Positions 1 through 8,168 of a DNA stretch of 64,000 nucleotides are shown here, piece after piece (within the stretch, counting starts at the first letter, position 1; each line of letters opens with the position of its first letter). Below the pieces are notes generated by a model. That model was not told the DNA's origin. It worked only from the letters and a program-made list of their open reading frames with translations, and did no database searches. Location: positions 1-64,000 of the forward strand of contig JOKI01000020.1 in assembly GCA_000722615.1 (NCBI GenBank), written 5' to 3'. The position numbers and the translations under genes were made by a program. Origin of the DNA: Pseudorhizobium pelagicum (GTDB lineage Bacteria; Pseudomonadota; Alphaproteobacteria; Rhizobiales; Rhizobiaceae).

Positions 1-246
1 AGAACTTTGCACCGACAGCAACGCCGACTTTTTCAACGGTATCGGCGCACTGTTGCCATCAATGTCGTAGAGGCATTTCGAGCTTGGTCAATGTGCGAGA
101 AAAACGCCGCATACGCTGATACCGGGGGATTGCCGACAGCTGAGTCGAGAAAACCGGTCTGGTCCTGGCGCAGGACAGGGGTGCGCCCGCGTCCGCCGCG
201 GCTTGCAGCAGCCGGCACCAAGGGCCAGGGTGGATGGTGTCACCGG
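1..246. other. Unassigned left edge
   Basis: No convincing gene is visible here. The reading frames open on both strands are short, rich in Arg and Pro, and have no ribosome binding site. The stretch lies just downstream of the stop of the leftward GMC oxidoreductase gene. It could hold the start or end of a gene mostly outside the window, but nothing in the translated frames is recognisable. Confidence 0.4.
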
Positions 247-1935
247 TTACGCCGGATCGGGCGCATTTGGGTGCCTGGCCTGCGGTGCGACCCGTTCGTC
301 GTCATCGCGCCGGCCCGCCATGGGTCTCTTGCGCCCTTGATGGTCGAGACGGTGGGTCTTGGCCAGGTGCTGCCCCAGCCGCAGCGCCAGGGCCACCGCA
401 GGAAGCGTCGGGTTGGCCTGACCTCCGGTCGAAAACACGCTGGCGCCGGCGAGATAGAGATTAGCCAGGCCGTGAACGCGGCAATCGCGGTCAACCACGC
501 TTGTCCGGCTGTCGTCGCCCATGCGCGCCAGGCCGATCTGGTGATAGCCGTCGAAGGCCTGTGCGCGCACACTCCCGCGCCGCTCTGCCTCGTCATCCAG
601 ATACTCGAGCCGGCCAAGCTGATGGCGCGACAGCCAGGCATCGAGCAGGACGTGCGAGCGCAGCACCGATGTCAGATCGTCCTCCCCGACCCGATAGTCG
701 ACCGTCAACCGGGGTCGTTCGTCCGCGGCCTCTGTCAGCTGTACCCGACTGCCCGGCTGCGGCACCTGCTCGGCGTGATAGCGCAGAAGATATCGCCCCG
801 CCGGATTGGCAAGCACGCCGCCGTCAACGCCGCGCCAGATCTGCCCCAGGGTGCGCCAGGCCCGCCGCAGAGACACCCCGCGCAGCCGGATGTTTTTCAG
901 GTGCCCGCGAAGTTGACCCTTGCGCCTCTGCGTCGGCCGTGGTGCCAGGCCGCGCGACAGCCATCGATAGGTGCCCGATGCCGTCATCAGGAGATACAGA
1001 AGGGAAAGGCTGCCGGATCCATGGATCGGATCGGAGATGGAGATCGCGTCGAGCCAGAAAACGGCGTTGAGCAGACGTTCCTGCATCTGCACGGGAGCGG
1101 CAACCTGCAGACGGCGCCGGAAGCGATAGCCCTGCGCATCGGTCTGGAAGGACAGATCCCCGACCAGGGCGCTGTCGGCGAGATGGATCACCGCAAGATA
1201 GCCGGTCAGATGGCCCTGATAATAGCGGCCCAGCGCGCCATCCACGCCACCGAACAACTGCGGTTGTCGTTGTTGCAAGGCGAGAAGAAGGCGCGCCGTC
1301 TCCAGGCCGCCGGCGGCCAGAACCAGACGAGACACGGCAATCACCTCACGCCGATCGTGGCGCAGCACGCGCACATGCGTCAGCCGGTCGCCACCGGGGG
1401 CACAGATCAGCTCGCTCACCGATGACCGGGGTGCCAGAAAGATGCGGCGCGACTGGCGCAGCCGCTCTTCGTAAAGCGGCGCCAGCGCCGGACTTTTGCT
1501 CCAGTACTCGAGCGCATCCGTCACGACCGGGCCGGCGGCGGCACCGGGAGGGCGAGCGGCAATCGTGCCGGCGTCGAGAAAGCTCGCTGCCTCGTCGTAG
1601 TGGCAGGCGATTTGTGCATGGCCAATCGGCCACCCGGGAACCGGGACATGCTCCCTTTGTTCAAAGTCGAGGTCGTCGAAGGGGACGCAGCGCCCGCCCC
1701 ACAGCGCCGAGGTCCCGCCGATGCCGCGATGGCTTGCCGCGCCAGGCAGTGCATGGTGGCCATTGGAGAATTCGGTCGCTACGGCATCGTCCGCCTCGCC
1801 TGGACCCGCCTCGAGCACAAGGACGCTCAGCCCCAGAGCTTCAAGCTTGAACGCCAAAGCCAGACCGGCGGGGCCGGCGCCGACCACGCAGATGTCTGCG
1901 GCGGGGAGCGGTGCATGACGATCGGATATCAGCAT
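247..1935 (-). CDS. GMC-family FAD-dependent oxidoreductase
   Basis: This 562-residue flavoprotein probably oxidises an alcohol or sugar-like substrate with FAD as cofactor. The N-terminal Rossmann dinucleotide site is clear (G19-x-G21-x-x-G24 followed by an acidic strand end, VLVLEAG). The C-terminal GMC signature region is also present, with an HQIG..RMG segment and the N-P-T-L-P-A-V-A-L block that closes the FAD site. A basic tail of about 30 residues follows the domain and is unusual. The ATG at 1935 lacks a strong Shine-Dalgarno sequence. galE lies upstream on the same strand with a 158-bp gap, so an operon linked to cell-surface sugars is possible but not shown. Family assignment is firm; the substrate is unknown. 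Confidence 0.85.
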   Translation of the reverse strand: MLISDRHAPLPAADICVVGAGPAGLALAFKLEALGLSVLVLEAGPGEADDAVATEFSNGHHALPGAASHRGIGGTSALWGGRCVPFDDLDFEQREHVPVPGWPIGHAQIACHYDEAASFLDAGTIAARPPGAAAGPVVTDALEYWSKSPALAPLYEERLRQSRRIFLAPRSSVSELICAPGGDRLTHVRVLRHDRREVIAVSRLVLAAGGLETARLLLALQQRQPQLFGGVDGALGRYYQGHLTGYLAVIHLADSALVGDLSFQTDAQGYRFRRRLQVAAPVQMQERLLNAVFWLDAISISDPIHGSGSLSLLYLLMTASGTYRWLSRGLAPRPTQRRKGQLRGHLKNIRLRGVSLRRAWRTLGQIWRGVDGGVLANPAGRYLLRYHAEQVPQPGSRVQLTEAADERPRLTVDYRVGEDDLTSVLRSHVLLDAWLSRHQLGRLEYLDDEAERRGSVRAQAFDGYHQIGLARMGDDSRTSVVDRDCRVHGLANLYLAGASVFSTGGQANPTLPAVALALRLGQHLAKTHRLDHQGRKRPMAGRRDDDERVAPQARHPNAPDPA

Positions 1936-2093
1936 CAGACATCACTCTTAAGCGTCGCAAGGACAGGCTGCGAGACCTATCGCCCGCAACCGTTGCAAAC
2001 ACGATCGCAGTCAGGCCTGGAAGCTGAACATGTGCCCTGTCAGCCAACAGTCAATCACCAGGATCGCCATGCCACCGGCACAGGTCTCGGCCC

Positions 2094-3071
2094 CTAGTGG
2101 TTGGTGCGCGAATGCCAGTTCCAGGCGGACCGAACAATGGCATCAAGGTCATAGGTCGGCTGCCATCCCAGGACCGCCTTCGCCTTGTCGTTGTTGGCAA
2201 CAAGCGCGGTCGAATCGCCCGGGCGGCGCGCGGCCTCCTCCACGGGAAAATCCCGTTGCGTGACCGCGGCAATGGTGTCGACAAGTTCTTTCACCGTCGT
2301 GCCGGTGCCGGTTCCCAGATTCAACGCGACGGTCTCTCCGCCGGCCAGCAGATAGTCGACGGCCCTGACATGCGCATCGGCCAGATCCAGCACGTGAATA
2401 TAGTCGCGCACGCAGGTGCCGTCCCGCGTGTCATAGTCGCTCCCGAAGACCTTGAAGGATCCGCGGCGCCCCAGCGCGGCGTCGATGGCCAGCGGAATGG
2501 CGTGGGTCTCCGGCGTGTGCCATTCCCCGACGCGCCCCTCGAAATCGGCCCCGGCGGCGTTGAAATAGCGCAGCATGACGGACCGCAGACCCTTGTGGTC
2601 GCTGTAGTCCTTCAGCGCCTGCTCGATGATCAGTTTGGTGCGGCCATAGGGATTGATCGGTGTCTGCCGGTGCGATTCGTCCATCGGGACGCGATCGGGC
2701 AGGCCATAGGTCGCGCAGGTCGACGAAAACACGAAGGCATCAATGCCGGCTGCCATCGTCGCCGACAACAAGGTCAAGGTGCCAATGACGTTGTTGTCGT
2801 AGAAGGCGGCCGGATTGGTGACCGATTCGCCCACCTCGATGAGCGCTGCAAAATGCACCACCGCATCCGGCTGGTGCTTGGCCAGCACGGCATCCAGGCG
2901 GGCGCGATCGCGGATATCGCCGATCTCCAGGGGACCCCACTGTACGAACTCGGAATGACCATTGGAAAGATTGTCGAAGACGATCGGATCGTAACCGCGC
3001 TCGGCCAGCAGCAGGCAGCTATGTGCGCCGATATAGCCGGCCCCTCCGACCACCAGTACTTTCTTCGACAT
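2094..3071 (-). CDS. galE: UDP-glucose 4-epimerase GalE
   Basis: This 325-residue extended short-chain dehydrogenase interconverts UDP-glucose and UDP-galactose using bound NAD, feeding galactose use and surface polysaccharide synthesis. The NAD motif GGAGYIGAH is at residues 9-17. The catalytic Ser/Thr segment SSTCATYG and the YxxxK pair in NPYGRTK are intact. The sugar-binding and C-terminal regions, including the RPGD block, are complete, and the length matches the family. The ATG is preceded by AGGGAAG at a good distance. It is transcribed leftward, upstream of the GMC oxidoreductase. Confidence 0.95.
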   Translation of the reverse strand: MSKKVLVVGGAGYIGAHSCLLLAERGYDPIVFDNLSNGHSEFVQWGPLEIGDIRDRARLDAVLAKHQPDAVVHFAALIEVGESVTNPAAFYDNNVIGTLTLLSATMAAGIDAFVFSSTCATYGLPDRVPMDESHRQTPINPYGRTKLIIEQALKDYSDHKGLRSVMLRYFNAAGADFEGRVGEWHTPETHAIPLAIDAALGRRGSFKVFGSDYDTRDGTCVRDYIHVLDLADAHVRAVDYLLAGGETVALNLGTGTGTTVKELVDTIAAVTQRDFPVEEAARRPGDSTALVANNDKAKAVLGWQPTYDLDAIVRSAWNWHSRTNH

Positions 3072-3447
3072 CGAACTTCCCTGTGATGATTGATTCGTTC
3101 GCTTTTATCGAAACAATGTGACGTGTCTGAGTGGCCGCCGCCAGAGGCCTTCGCCAAACCGTGTGTCGTGCAATGCAGGCACCGGATCCGCGACCCGGGC
3201 ACGCCGGGGCATCGATTGGTGGCAACAGCTGCAAACCGCTGCGGGGCTGCGCGATCACCCCAGGCATGCGGCCGTCGAAGCCGCTGCAGCACCGCGTGTC
3301 TCACTGGCAGGGCTGTTGCGCGCGTCAACGATCCGCTCCGCACGCCGTGGCGCGCGTCGCCGTCAGCCCAGCCGACAGGAGCGCGAGGCCTGTCGCGCCT
3401 CTCATGGCAAAAGACTGCCATCAAAGGCGCAGATCGGCCTGCTGCCG
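3072..3447. other. Intergenic region upstream of galE
   Basis: No gene with a plausible start and composition was found. The stretch separates galE from the mucR-like gene, both leftward, so it should contain the galE promoter and the mucR terminator; neither is obvious by eye. A 22-bp motif at about 3136-3157 recurs with one mismatch just before the secreted-protein gene at 5989. Confidence 0.4.
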
Positions 3448-3888
3448 TCAGGCCTGTTTCACCTTTTTCTTCCGGCGCGTTCCCAGCCCCATGTCTCTAG
3501 CCAGCTGAGAGCGGCGCTCCGCATAGTCTGGAGCCACCATCGGATAGCTTTCCGGCAGTTCCCATTTGCGGCGATAATCATCCGGGCTCATGTCGTGGTA
3601 GGTCATCAAGTGGCGCTTGAGCGATCTGAACTTGAGACCGTCCTCGAGGCAGATGATGCAATCATGCTCAACCGATTTCTTGATCGGAACTGCAGGCTTG
3701 GCCCGTTCGACGACGACGGGCTCCGGCACAGCCGGGCCGCGCGCGCGCGCCAGCGCCGAATGAACGCCGGCAATCAGGCCGCTCAGATCGTCGATCGGCA
3801 CCACGTGGTTGCCGACATAGGCCGCAACAATGCCTGCCGTAAGCTGTGCGAGCTGTTCATTCTCGCCCGTCTCACCACCCTCGTTCAT
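3448..3888 (-). CDS. MucR/Ros-family zinc-finger transcriptional regulator
   Basis: This 146-residue DNA-binding protein belongs to the Ros/MucR family, which in rhizobia controls exopolysaccharide, motility and virulence or symbiosis genes. The N-terminal oligomerisation part (residues 1-45) precedes a Ros-type zinc finger with C77, C80, H93 and H98, then the conserved [16 protein letters not shown] region and a basic tail ending RRKKKVKQA. An open frame extends about 68 codons further upstream, but the ATG at 3888 is preceded by GAAGGA seven bases upstream and begins the family's normal length, so I chose it. It lies alone between galE and small genes. Target genes cannot be told from this sequence. 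Confidence 0.92.
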   Translation of the reverse strand: MNEGGETGENEQLAQLTAGIVAAYVGNHVVPIDDLSGLIAGVHSALARARGPAVPEPVVVERAKPAVPIKKSVEHDCIICLEDGLKFRSLKRHLMTYHDMSPDDYRRKWELPESYPMVAPDYAERRSQLARDMGLGTRRKKKVKQA

Positions 3889-4198
3889 CAGTATTCCTTC
3901 CAACGCTTCCAAATCTTCGTCCTGATTCACCGTTTGTGAGCAAAGAACGAAGCCATTGCAAGGCGTATACCCATGGTCATGGACAAGATTATGGCTCTCC
4001 TTTTGGCGAACGGCGCTGAGACCTTCGACGTAACCTGATCGCTGGAAGGGTGACTGTGACGAGCATGTCACCGGAGGTTGCACAGCCGCCATTCACCGCA
4101 GCGGTACTATGACTGCAGCCAGGCCCGCCATTGCTACGGCGCAGCGGGCCAAACATTCATAGTCTGGCAACCGGGCAGCCGCGCTGGAAGAGGCCGAT
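3889..4198. other. Intergenic region upstream of mucR-like gene
   Basis: This should contain the leader of the mucR-like gene. Long MucR leaders are common in the family, and this one continues the same open frame upstream, but with codon use unlike a real gene. No terminator or conserved RNA is obvious. Confidence 0.4.
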
Positions 4199-4390
4199 TC
4201 AGCGCCGGCGCTGTCGTTCCGCCGCAGCTAGGTCTGTCAACAACCTCTGGATCCTGTCGCTTGGGTCTGCCGGCAGTTGAAACGCAGGCAATGATTGCAG
4301 GCGCTGCCGGAGATCGGTACGCGACAGATGCCGCGGATGCATCGCAGCAAGATCTTCCCCATCATGGGTCATCCGCCAACGTCCTTTCAT
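4199..4390 (-). CDS. Small hypothetical protein, 63 aa
   Basis: I do not recognise this protein. It starts at an ATG with GGAG eight bases upstream. It encodes a charged, soluble peptide with an Arg/Leu-rich middle (TDLRQRLQSL) and a C-terminal segment, LPADPSDRIQRLLTDLAAAE, that should form an amphipathic helix. That tail faintly recalls NepR-type anti-sigma peptides (P..DR...LL..L), but the usual Tyr and Glu-Pro signature is absent, so I do not assign it. No signal peptide or membrane segment is seen. It is transcribed away from the next small gene at 4592. Confidence 0.5.
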   Translation of the reverse strand: MKGRWRMTHDGEDLAAMHPRHLSRTDLRQRLQSLPAFQLPADPSDRIQRLLTDLAAAERQRRR

Positions 4391-4591
4391 TTCACTCAGC
4401 TCCAGCCTCTATTGAACTCCCGGTCGGGGCTTACGTTCCGGTCGACCTGGACGCCGTGATCGCTTTCAATTGGTCTTGTCGCCACGGTTGCGCCCGACCT
4501 TCAGACCTAGGGCCCAGTTGACCCGCGTCGGTCCTGCGCTATCCTGCCGTTCAACGAACCGGTGGTGCACCGGATGCGGGGGGGTCGCCTT

Positions 4592-4798
4592 ATGCCGTTT
4601 GCCTCATTCGATGCCATAGGCCCGGAAGACCTGGCGGTTTTGCGCCAGGTGCTCGAACGGGCCTGTCATGCCAAACAAATCCCCCTTGGCGGTGCGCGGG
4701 CACAAATGCTGGCCCGCGAACTCGTCGACTGGCACCTGTTCGGGGTCAGCGACCCGGCTGAACTGGAAGCCATGCTGGAACCTTTGCTGGTGGACTAG
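4592..4798 (+). CDS. Small PEDL-type hypothetical protein, 68 aa
   Basis: This is a soluble, acidic, probably all-helical protein with no predicted signal. The ATG at 4592, after a G-rich stretch, fits better than the GTG 10 codons upstream because the extra residues are basic and not conserved with its relative. It matches the 61-residue protein encoded at 18069-18254: both have a PEDL...L..V.E..C block near the N terminus and an A..EL...(H/Y)..GV.D...L..(M/L) block near the C terminus. The family is common in rhizobia as uncharacterised small proteins (from memory). No function can be stated. Confidence 0.7.
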   Translation: MPFASFDAIGPEDLAVLRQVLERACHAKQIPLGGARAQMLARELVDWHLFGVSDPAELEAMLEPLLVD

Positions 4799-5164
4799 AC
4801 GACGCGGTGAGCTGCGAAAGCAGGCTCGGCCGCTCATCACGACGTCCAATTCAGGAATGGCGCTGATGCGCCCCCCAGAGCAAACGGCGGTCGATCCGGC
4901 GTCAAGCCCGATCATATGGCGTCACTCTGCCTGGCTTGTCCTTGCAACCCGATGTCACCTTCATCGACGGCCTTTCTGGTTTTCGACCGCCTCGTGTTTG
5001 AAGAGCAAGATCTTCAGTCCGGTGGCAGCCGACATGGTTGGCCCTGCAGCCGCGTCGCACTCAGGCGCCAGCGGCTGCATTCGCTGCGGATCCCTTCGCT
5101 GGATCCAGAGGGGGGTGAGGGGGAACAAAGCGGAAGCTGATGACTTCGTCGATGGGAGGCGACC
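4799..5164. other. Intergenic region
   Basis: No gene supported. The last 60 bases are the leader of the three-gene small-protein operon, with a G-rich block at about 5110-5120 and GGGAGG just before its first ATG. Nothing else is recognisable. Confidence 0.4.
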
Positions 5165-5389
5165 ATGGACAATGATACGAGCAAAAGATATCAGAGCCGG
5201 CAGGAAAACGATGGCAGCTGGACCGTCTTCGATGCTTCGACACCCACTGGGCGCGAAGCCCGGATGATCAGCGGCGTTTCCGAGGAACGCGCCCGCCAGT
5301 ACCTGGAGCGGCTGAACAAACTTTTCCGACAGGCGTCTTCGGCGCTCGGGAGCAGCGATGACGCGGATTCAAGAGAAACCGGCCCCTGA
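5165..5389 (+). CDS. Small hypothetical protein, 74 aa (first of a coupled trio)
   Basis: The ATG is preceded by GGGAGG at good spacing. The N-terminal half (SRQENDGSWTVFDASTPTG) reads as a short beta hairpin of the type seen in small rhizobial proteins, with a G-x-W-x-V/I-x-D pattern. The C-terminal half is helical (SEERARQYLERLNKLF) and ends in an acidic, disordered tail. No signal peptide or membrane segment is present. Its 3' end overlaps the start of a 40-codon frame, which in turn touches the 102-residue gene at 5480, so the three are probably one transcript. No function is known to me. Confidence 0.65.
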   Translation: MDNDTSKRYQSRQENDGSWTVFDASTPTGREARMISGVSEERARQYLERLNKLFRQASSALGSSDDADSRETGP

Positions 5390-5480
5390 CGGCGGTGGAC
5401 AGGTCGCGGCGACGGCCTATGAAGCAACCCGGCTGCATTCCAACCGCATTCGGGAACAACCTGGCGAAGGCGACCACTGA
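5358..5480 (+). CDS. Coupled 40-aa small ORF
   Basis: This short frame begins at an ATG seven bases after GGGAG, inside the last codons of the gene at 5165. It ends at TGA in the arrangement TGATG, so its stop shares a base with the ATG of the gene at 5480. That is the classic layout for translational coupling. The peptide is hydrophilic, with a Pro/Gly-rich start (EKPAPDGGGQ) and an Arg/His/Glu-rich end. It has no signal or membrane helix. It may be a real small protein or a leader peptide that sets translation of the downstream gene; the arrangement itself is directly visible. Confidence 0.5.
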   Translation: MTRIQEKPAPDGGGQVAATAYEATRLHSNRIREQPGEGDH

Positions 5481-5788
5481 TGTCGACCGTCACAGACCTT
5501 GTCGCCGGACTGGTTCGGGCGGCCAACGAGGTGGAGACACTTCAGGAGGCTGAGGCGCGCCGGCTGCTCAGCAGCGCGCTGCGGACGATTCGCGACCTGC
5601 GCATGGAAGGCGGCATCCCGCCGCGGCCCGACAACACTGACGAGGCGGCAGAATTGCTGGAAGCCTGCTATCAGTTGCACTACGGCGTTGCAGACGCTGA
5701 AGGCGTTCGTCAAGCTCTGCTGAAGGCGGCAATAATGATCCGCGATCTGCACATCCTGCAGGATAGCCGCAAACCGCGCTTGCACTGA
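5480..5788 (+). CDS. Small helical hypothetical protein, 102 aa
   Basis: This is a soluble Leu/Ala/Arg-rich protein that should fold as several helices. It contains two similar segments: A..LLSSALRTIRDLRME at residues 26-42 and ..ALLKAAIMIRDLHIL at about 79-95, suggesting an internal duplication. The ATG is in the overlapping TGATG with the preceding 40-codon frame, so it is probably translated by coupling. I do not recognise the family and see no catalytic motif. It is followed by a 200-bp gap before the secreted-protein genes. Confidence 0.7.
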   Translation: MSTVTDLVAGLVRAANEVETLQEAEARRLLSSALRTIRDLRMEGGIPPRPDNTDEAAELLEACYQLHYGVADAEGVRQALLKAAIMIRDLHILQDSRKPRLH

Positions 5789-5988
5789 CGACCGAACCCG
5801 GCACCGGGGGTGCCAGTTGCCGGTCATAGCAAACGGCAATCGCGCAGAGCAGGCATGGCGCTGGACTTAGGTCCTACCTGCTGTGCGACTGAAGCCTCAC
5901 GGCAGGAACAGGCATCCACACCAGGTGTTCCGGTTGCAGCTTCGGCGAAGGTGTCGCCAGAGGCATTCGCCAAACCCAGGAGGAACAC

Positions 5989-6657
5989 ATGAAGATCGTC
6001 ACCAGCCTTGCCTTTGCAACGGCGCTTCTCGCCGGAACGGCTTTTTCAGCCTATGCCCAAACGAGCAGCACAGTCGGTACCGGCGGCACCAGTGCGGGCG
6101 CTGGGACTTCCAGCAGCACCCTGGGCACCGCCGGCAGTTCTGCAGGCAGCGGCGATTGCGCAGCCGGCGCCACCGACTGTGGATCAGGTTCTGCTTCGAC
6201 TTTGGCAACGGGAGGCTCGTCAGCGGGAGGCGGAACCTCGAGCAGCTCTGTCGGCACCGGTGGATCGGCGGCCGGATCCGGTGATGGCGCCGGCTCAGCC
6301 ACGACGCTGGGCACCGGCGGGACCTCTGCTGGGGGTGGGGCGTCGAGCAGCACGGTCGGGACTGGCGGATCCGCCGCAGGCTCGGGCAGCGGTTCGGGAT
6401 CTGCTTCCACTCTTGGAACGGGTGGCACCTCTGCAGGAGGCGGTGCATCCAGCAGCTCCGTCGGCACCGGCGGATCGGCGGCCGGTACGGGAAGCGGCTC
6501 CGCCTCTACGGTGGGCACGGGCGGCACGTCGGCTGGCGGCGGTGCGTCCAGCAGTTCGGTTGGCACGGGTGGCAGTGCAGCAGGCGCCGCACAGGACGAC
6601 ACGAGCAACAGGGACTGCCCTCCTGGCCAGGCCAAGAAAACCGGCGCCACCTGCTGA
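5989..6657 (+). CDS. Secreted Gly/Ser-rich tandem-repeat protein, 222 aa
   Basis: A Sec signal peptide (MKIVTSLAFATALLAGTAFS, cleavage after AYA) precedes a low-complexity mature part. This is built from about five copies of a 33-35 residue unit alternating SSSSVGTGGSAAGSG with ASTLGTGGTSAGGGA. The DNA carries the repeat with a period near 100 bp (similar blocks at about 6229, 6334, 6438 and 6537). A short non-repeat tail (DDTSNRDCPPGQAKKTGATC) contains two Cys, and two more Cys lie at the front, so disulfides are possible. AGGAGG precedes the ATG. It probably acts at the cell surface or outside the cell. The same motif appears in the third gene of this trio. Function unknown; repeat number may vary between strains. 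Confidence 0.75.
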   Translation: MKIVTSLAFATALLAGTAFSAYAQTSSTVGTGGTSAGAGTSSSTLGTAGSSAGSGDCAAGATDCGSGSASTLATGGSSAGGGTSSSSVGTGGSAAGSGDGAGSATTLGTGGTSAGGGASSSTVGTGGSAAGSGSGSGSASTLGTGGTSAGGGASSSSVGTGGSAAGTGSGSASTVGTGGTSAGGGASSSSVGTGGSAAGAAQDDTSNRDCPPGQAKKTGATC

Positions 6658-6715
6658 TCCAAGCGCGCGCTGGTTCCGGTGAACACCGGGACCAGCCTTC
6701 CCGGAGGAGAACAAA

Positions 6716-7135
6716 ATGCGATACGTTCACGCGCTTTTGACACGGCCAATCGCCTTGCCGATCATTCTGATTGGTAGCATTGCTGTCGCTGCTTCGTCGC
6801 AGGAGGTCACCCTCGATGACGGGACCACCTGCACCGTGACCGACGCCTCAGGCGTCGGGACGACAGCCAGAAGCCGGCTGTCGTCCTCGGTGACAGCCGG
6901 CGGGGGAAGGGTGTCATCGTCGACGGCAATCGACGGACGGACGATCACCACCCACTCCGGCGGAAAAACAGCATCCTCCGCCGCAAGCACCTCGACATCC
7001 ACCACAGGTGTGACCGCGACGGCCGGCTCCAGCAACGGCCGGTCAGTCTCGACGTCCAGTGTGACCCACCCGGATGGCACCGTCGTCACACGCCGATCGG
7101 ATGGCACCTGTGACATCACGAAACCGCAACCTTGA
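6716..7135 (+). CDS. Secreted Ser/Thr-rich protein, 139 aa
   Basis: The gene starts at an ATG after a GGAGGA site. It has an N-terminal hydrophobic segment (ALLTRPIALPIILIGSIAVA) that should act as a signal peptide or anchor. The mature part opens with VTLDDGTTCTVTDASG and ends VTRRSDGTCDIT, two similar D-G-T-(T)-C-x-(V/I)-T motifs with one Cys each that could pair. Between them is a Ser/Thr/Gly-rich low-complexity stretch. It lies 58 bp after the Gly/Ser repeat gene and 10 bp before the next secreted protein, so the three form a likely operon. I know no function for the family. Confidence 0.7.
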   Translation: MRYVHALLTRPIALPIILIGSIAVAASSQEVTLDDGTTCTVTDASGVGTTARSRLSSSVTAGGGRVSSSTAIDGRTITTHSGGKTASSAASTSTSTTGVTATAGSSNGRSVSTSSVTHPDGTVVTRRSDGTCDITKPQP

Positions 7136-7145
7136 TAGGTATCCC

Positions 7146-7586
7146 ATGTCTCGCAAGATCCTTTTTACAGTCGCAGCCGCGCTCGCCATTGCCAGCGTCA
7201 CTCCGGCATCTGCCCAGGAGTGTGACACGGCGGGGACCGTCGCCACAGGCGGCAGCGCAGCGGCAGGCGGAACCTCCGCCAGCACTCTTGGCACCGCCGG
7301 CACCTGTCTGAACGACGAGGGAGCAACCTCCTCCATCGCTTCTGGCGCGAGTGCGGCGAGCGCAGACGGCAAGGCTCAAAGCCGCACCAAGATCAACGAA
7401 AACCCGGCTCACCTCAAGGCCCAGTCCAGGGCGCAGGCCGTGGATCAGGGCACCTTCAGCAAATCGCAAACGAAAACGCGCGTCTCAGACGGCGAACTGC
7501 AGAGCAGAACCCGGACGATGTCACATGTTCCCGGGCAGAAGCCTTCGATGGATCGGACCGAGAGCACCGTCATCGTTCCGCAATAG
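7146..7586 (+). CDS. Secreted protein with GTGGS motifs, 146 aa
   Basis: The ATG at 7146 begins a clean signal peptide (RKILFTVAAALAIASVTPASA) with a cleavage site before QECDTAG. The first mature third carries VATGGSAAAGGTSASTLGTAG, the same repeat motif as the protein encoded at 5989, with Cys residues on either side. The remaining part is polar and rich in Lys, Arg, Ser and Gln, with three S-R/Q-(T/A) repeats (AQSRTKI, AQSRAQA, LQSRTRT). It is the last gene of the secreted trio and is followed by a rho-independent terminator. The shared motif suggests the three proteins work together outside the cytoplasm; this is inference. Confidence 0.7.
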   Translation: MSRKILFTVAAALAIASVTPASAQECDTAGTVATGGSAAAGGTSASTLGTAGTCLNDEGATSSIASGASAASADGKAQSRTKINENPAHLKAQSRAQAVDQGTFSKSQTKTRVSDGELQSRTRTMSHVPGQKPSMDRTESTVIVPQ

Positions 7587-7650
7587 TGGTGGCGCAAACC
7601 GTTGGCCCGTCCAGGGCTGTTCAACAGGACCTCCCGTCCACCGGCATTGA

Positions 7651-7678
7651 AAGCCCGTTCTCACGGACGGGCTTTTTC
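7651..7678 (+). terminator. Rho-independent terminator after secreted-protein trio
   Basis: A nine-base perfect stem (AAAGCCCGT pairing with ACGGGCTTT) with an eight-base loop is followed by a run of T. It sits 65 bp after the stop at 7586 and ends the rightward transcript of the three secreted-protein genes. Confidence 0.85.
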
Positions 7679-7792
7679 AGTGGACGGCAATCAGTCGGCT
7701 GTCGGTTCTTGACCCGACGACACCTTACGATACCCTCCCCTTCTCCTTCTGCCAGGCCTTGCTCTGGTGCCACGTCGTGCAACTGGAGTGAC

Positions 7793-8080
7793 ATGATGAG
7801 TTATCTGTTTGCCTTCCAGATCGTCCCTGGTTCGGACGACCTGCTTGGCTACTGCATCACCTTGGAGGAAGCCGTGACCAAGGCGGCGGCTCATCGAAAA
7901 CAGTTGATCAGAAGCCAGGCTCTGGGCGATGAAGACAGTCCCCTGCACCCGCCGATCGCTTTATATCAGCTCGACCTGCACCCGATAACGCTGGAACTGC
8001 TGCTGCCCGTGTTCAACAGGCAACACGATCTACCCGAATCGCTGATCGCGCAGATGACGCAGATCGGGGCAATCGAGTGA
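7793..8080 (+). CDS. Hypothetical protein, 95 aa
   Basis: The gene is supported by GGAG just before paired ATG codons (7793 and 7796) and by protein-like composition: a hydrophobic-aromatic start (MSYLFAFQIVPG), an amphipathic helix (LEEAVTKAAAHRKQLIRSQ), and an aliphatic C-terminal half (LYQLDLHPITLELLLPVF). There is no signal peptide. I do not recognise a family. The next rightward frame begins near its stop, but the HTH gene's likely start is about 90 bp on. Confidence 0.6.
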   Translation: MMSYLFAFQIVPGSDDLLGYCITLEEAVTKAAAHRKQLIRSQALGDEDSPLHPPIALYQLDLHPITLELLLPVFNRQHDLPESLIAQMTQIGAIE

Positions 8081-8168
8081 TCTGCCATGAATCGGGTTGC
8101 GCAGCGGTCGGCATCACGGTTGCAGGTCGTGCGGACGCATGGTCGAACGAAGCTCATCGCGCGGTTAC

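Noticed and set aside
7..1425. A 472-codon plus-strand open frame
   Set aside because: It lies antisense to the clear GMC oxidoreductase gene, has no ribosome binding site and its composition (Arg, Gln, His, Pro-rich) is that of a high-GC shadow frame.
3118..3939. A 273-codon plus-strand frame over the mucR-like gene
   Set aside because: The opposite strand encodes a perfect Ros/MucR protein with zinc ligands; the plus frame has no start site and no recognisable fold.
4199..4390. NepR-type anti-sigma factor for the 63-residue protein
   Set aside because: Only the P..DR...LL..L tail pattern is similar; no EcfG or PhyR genes are nearby and key family residues are missing.
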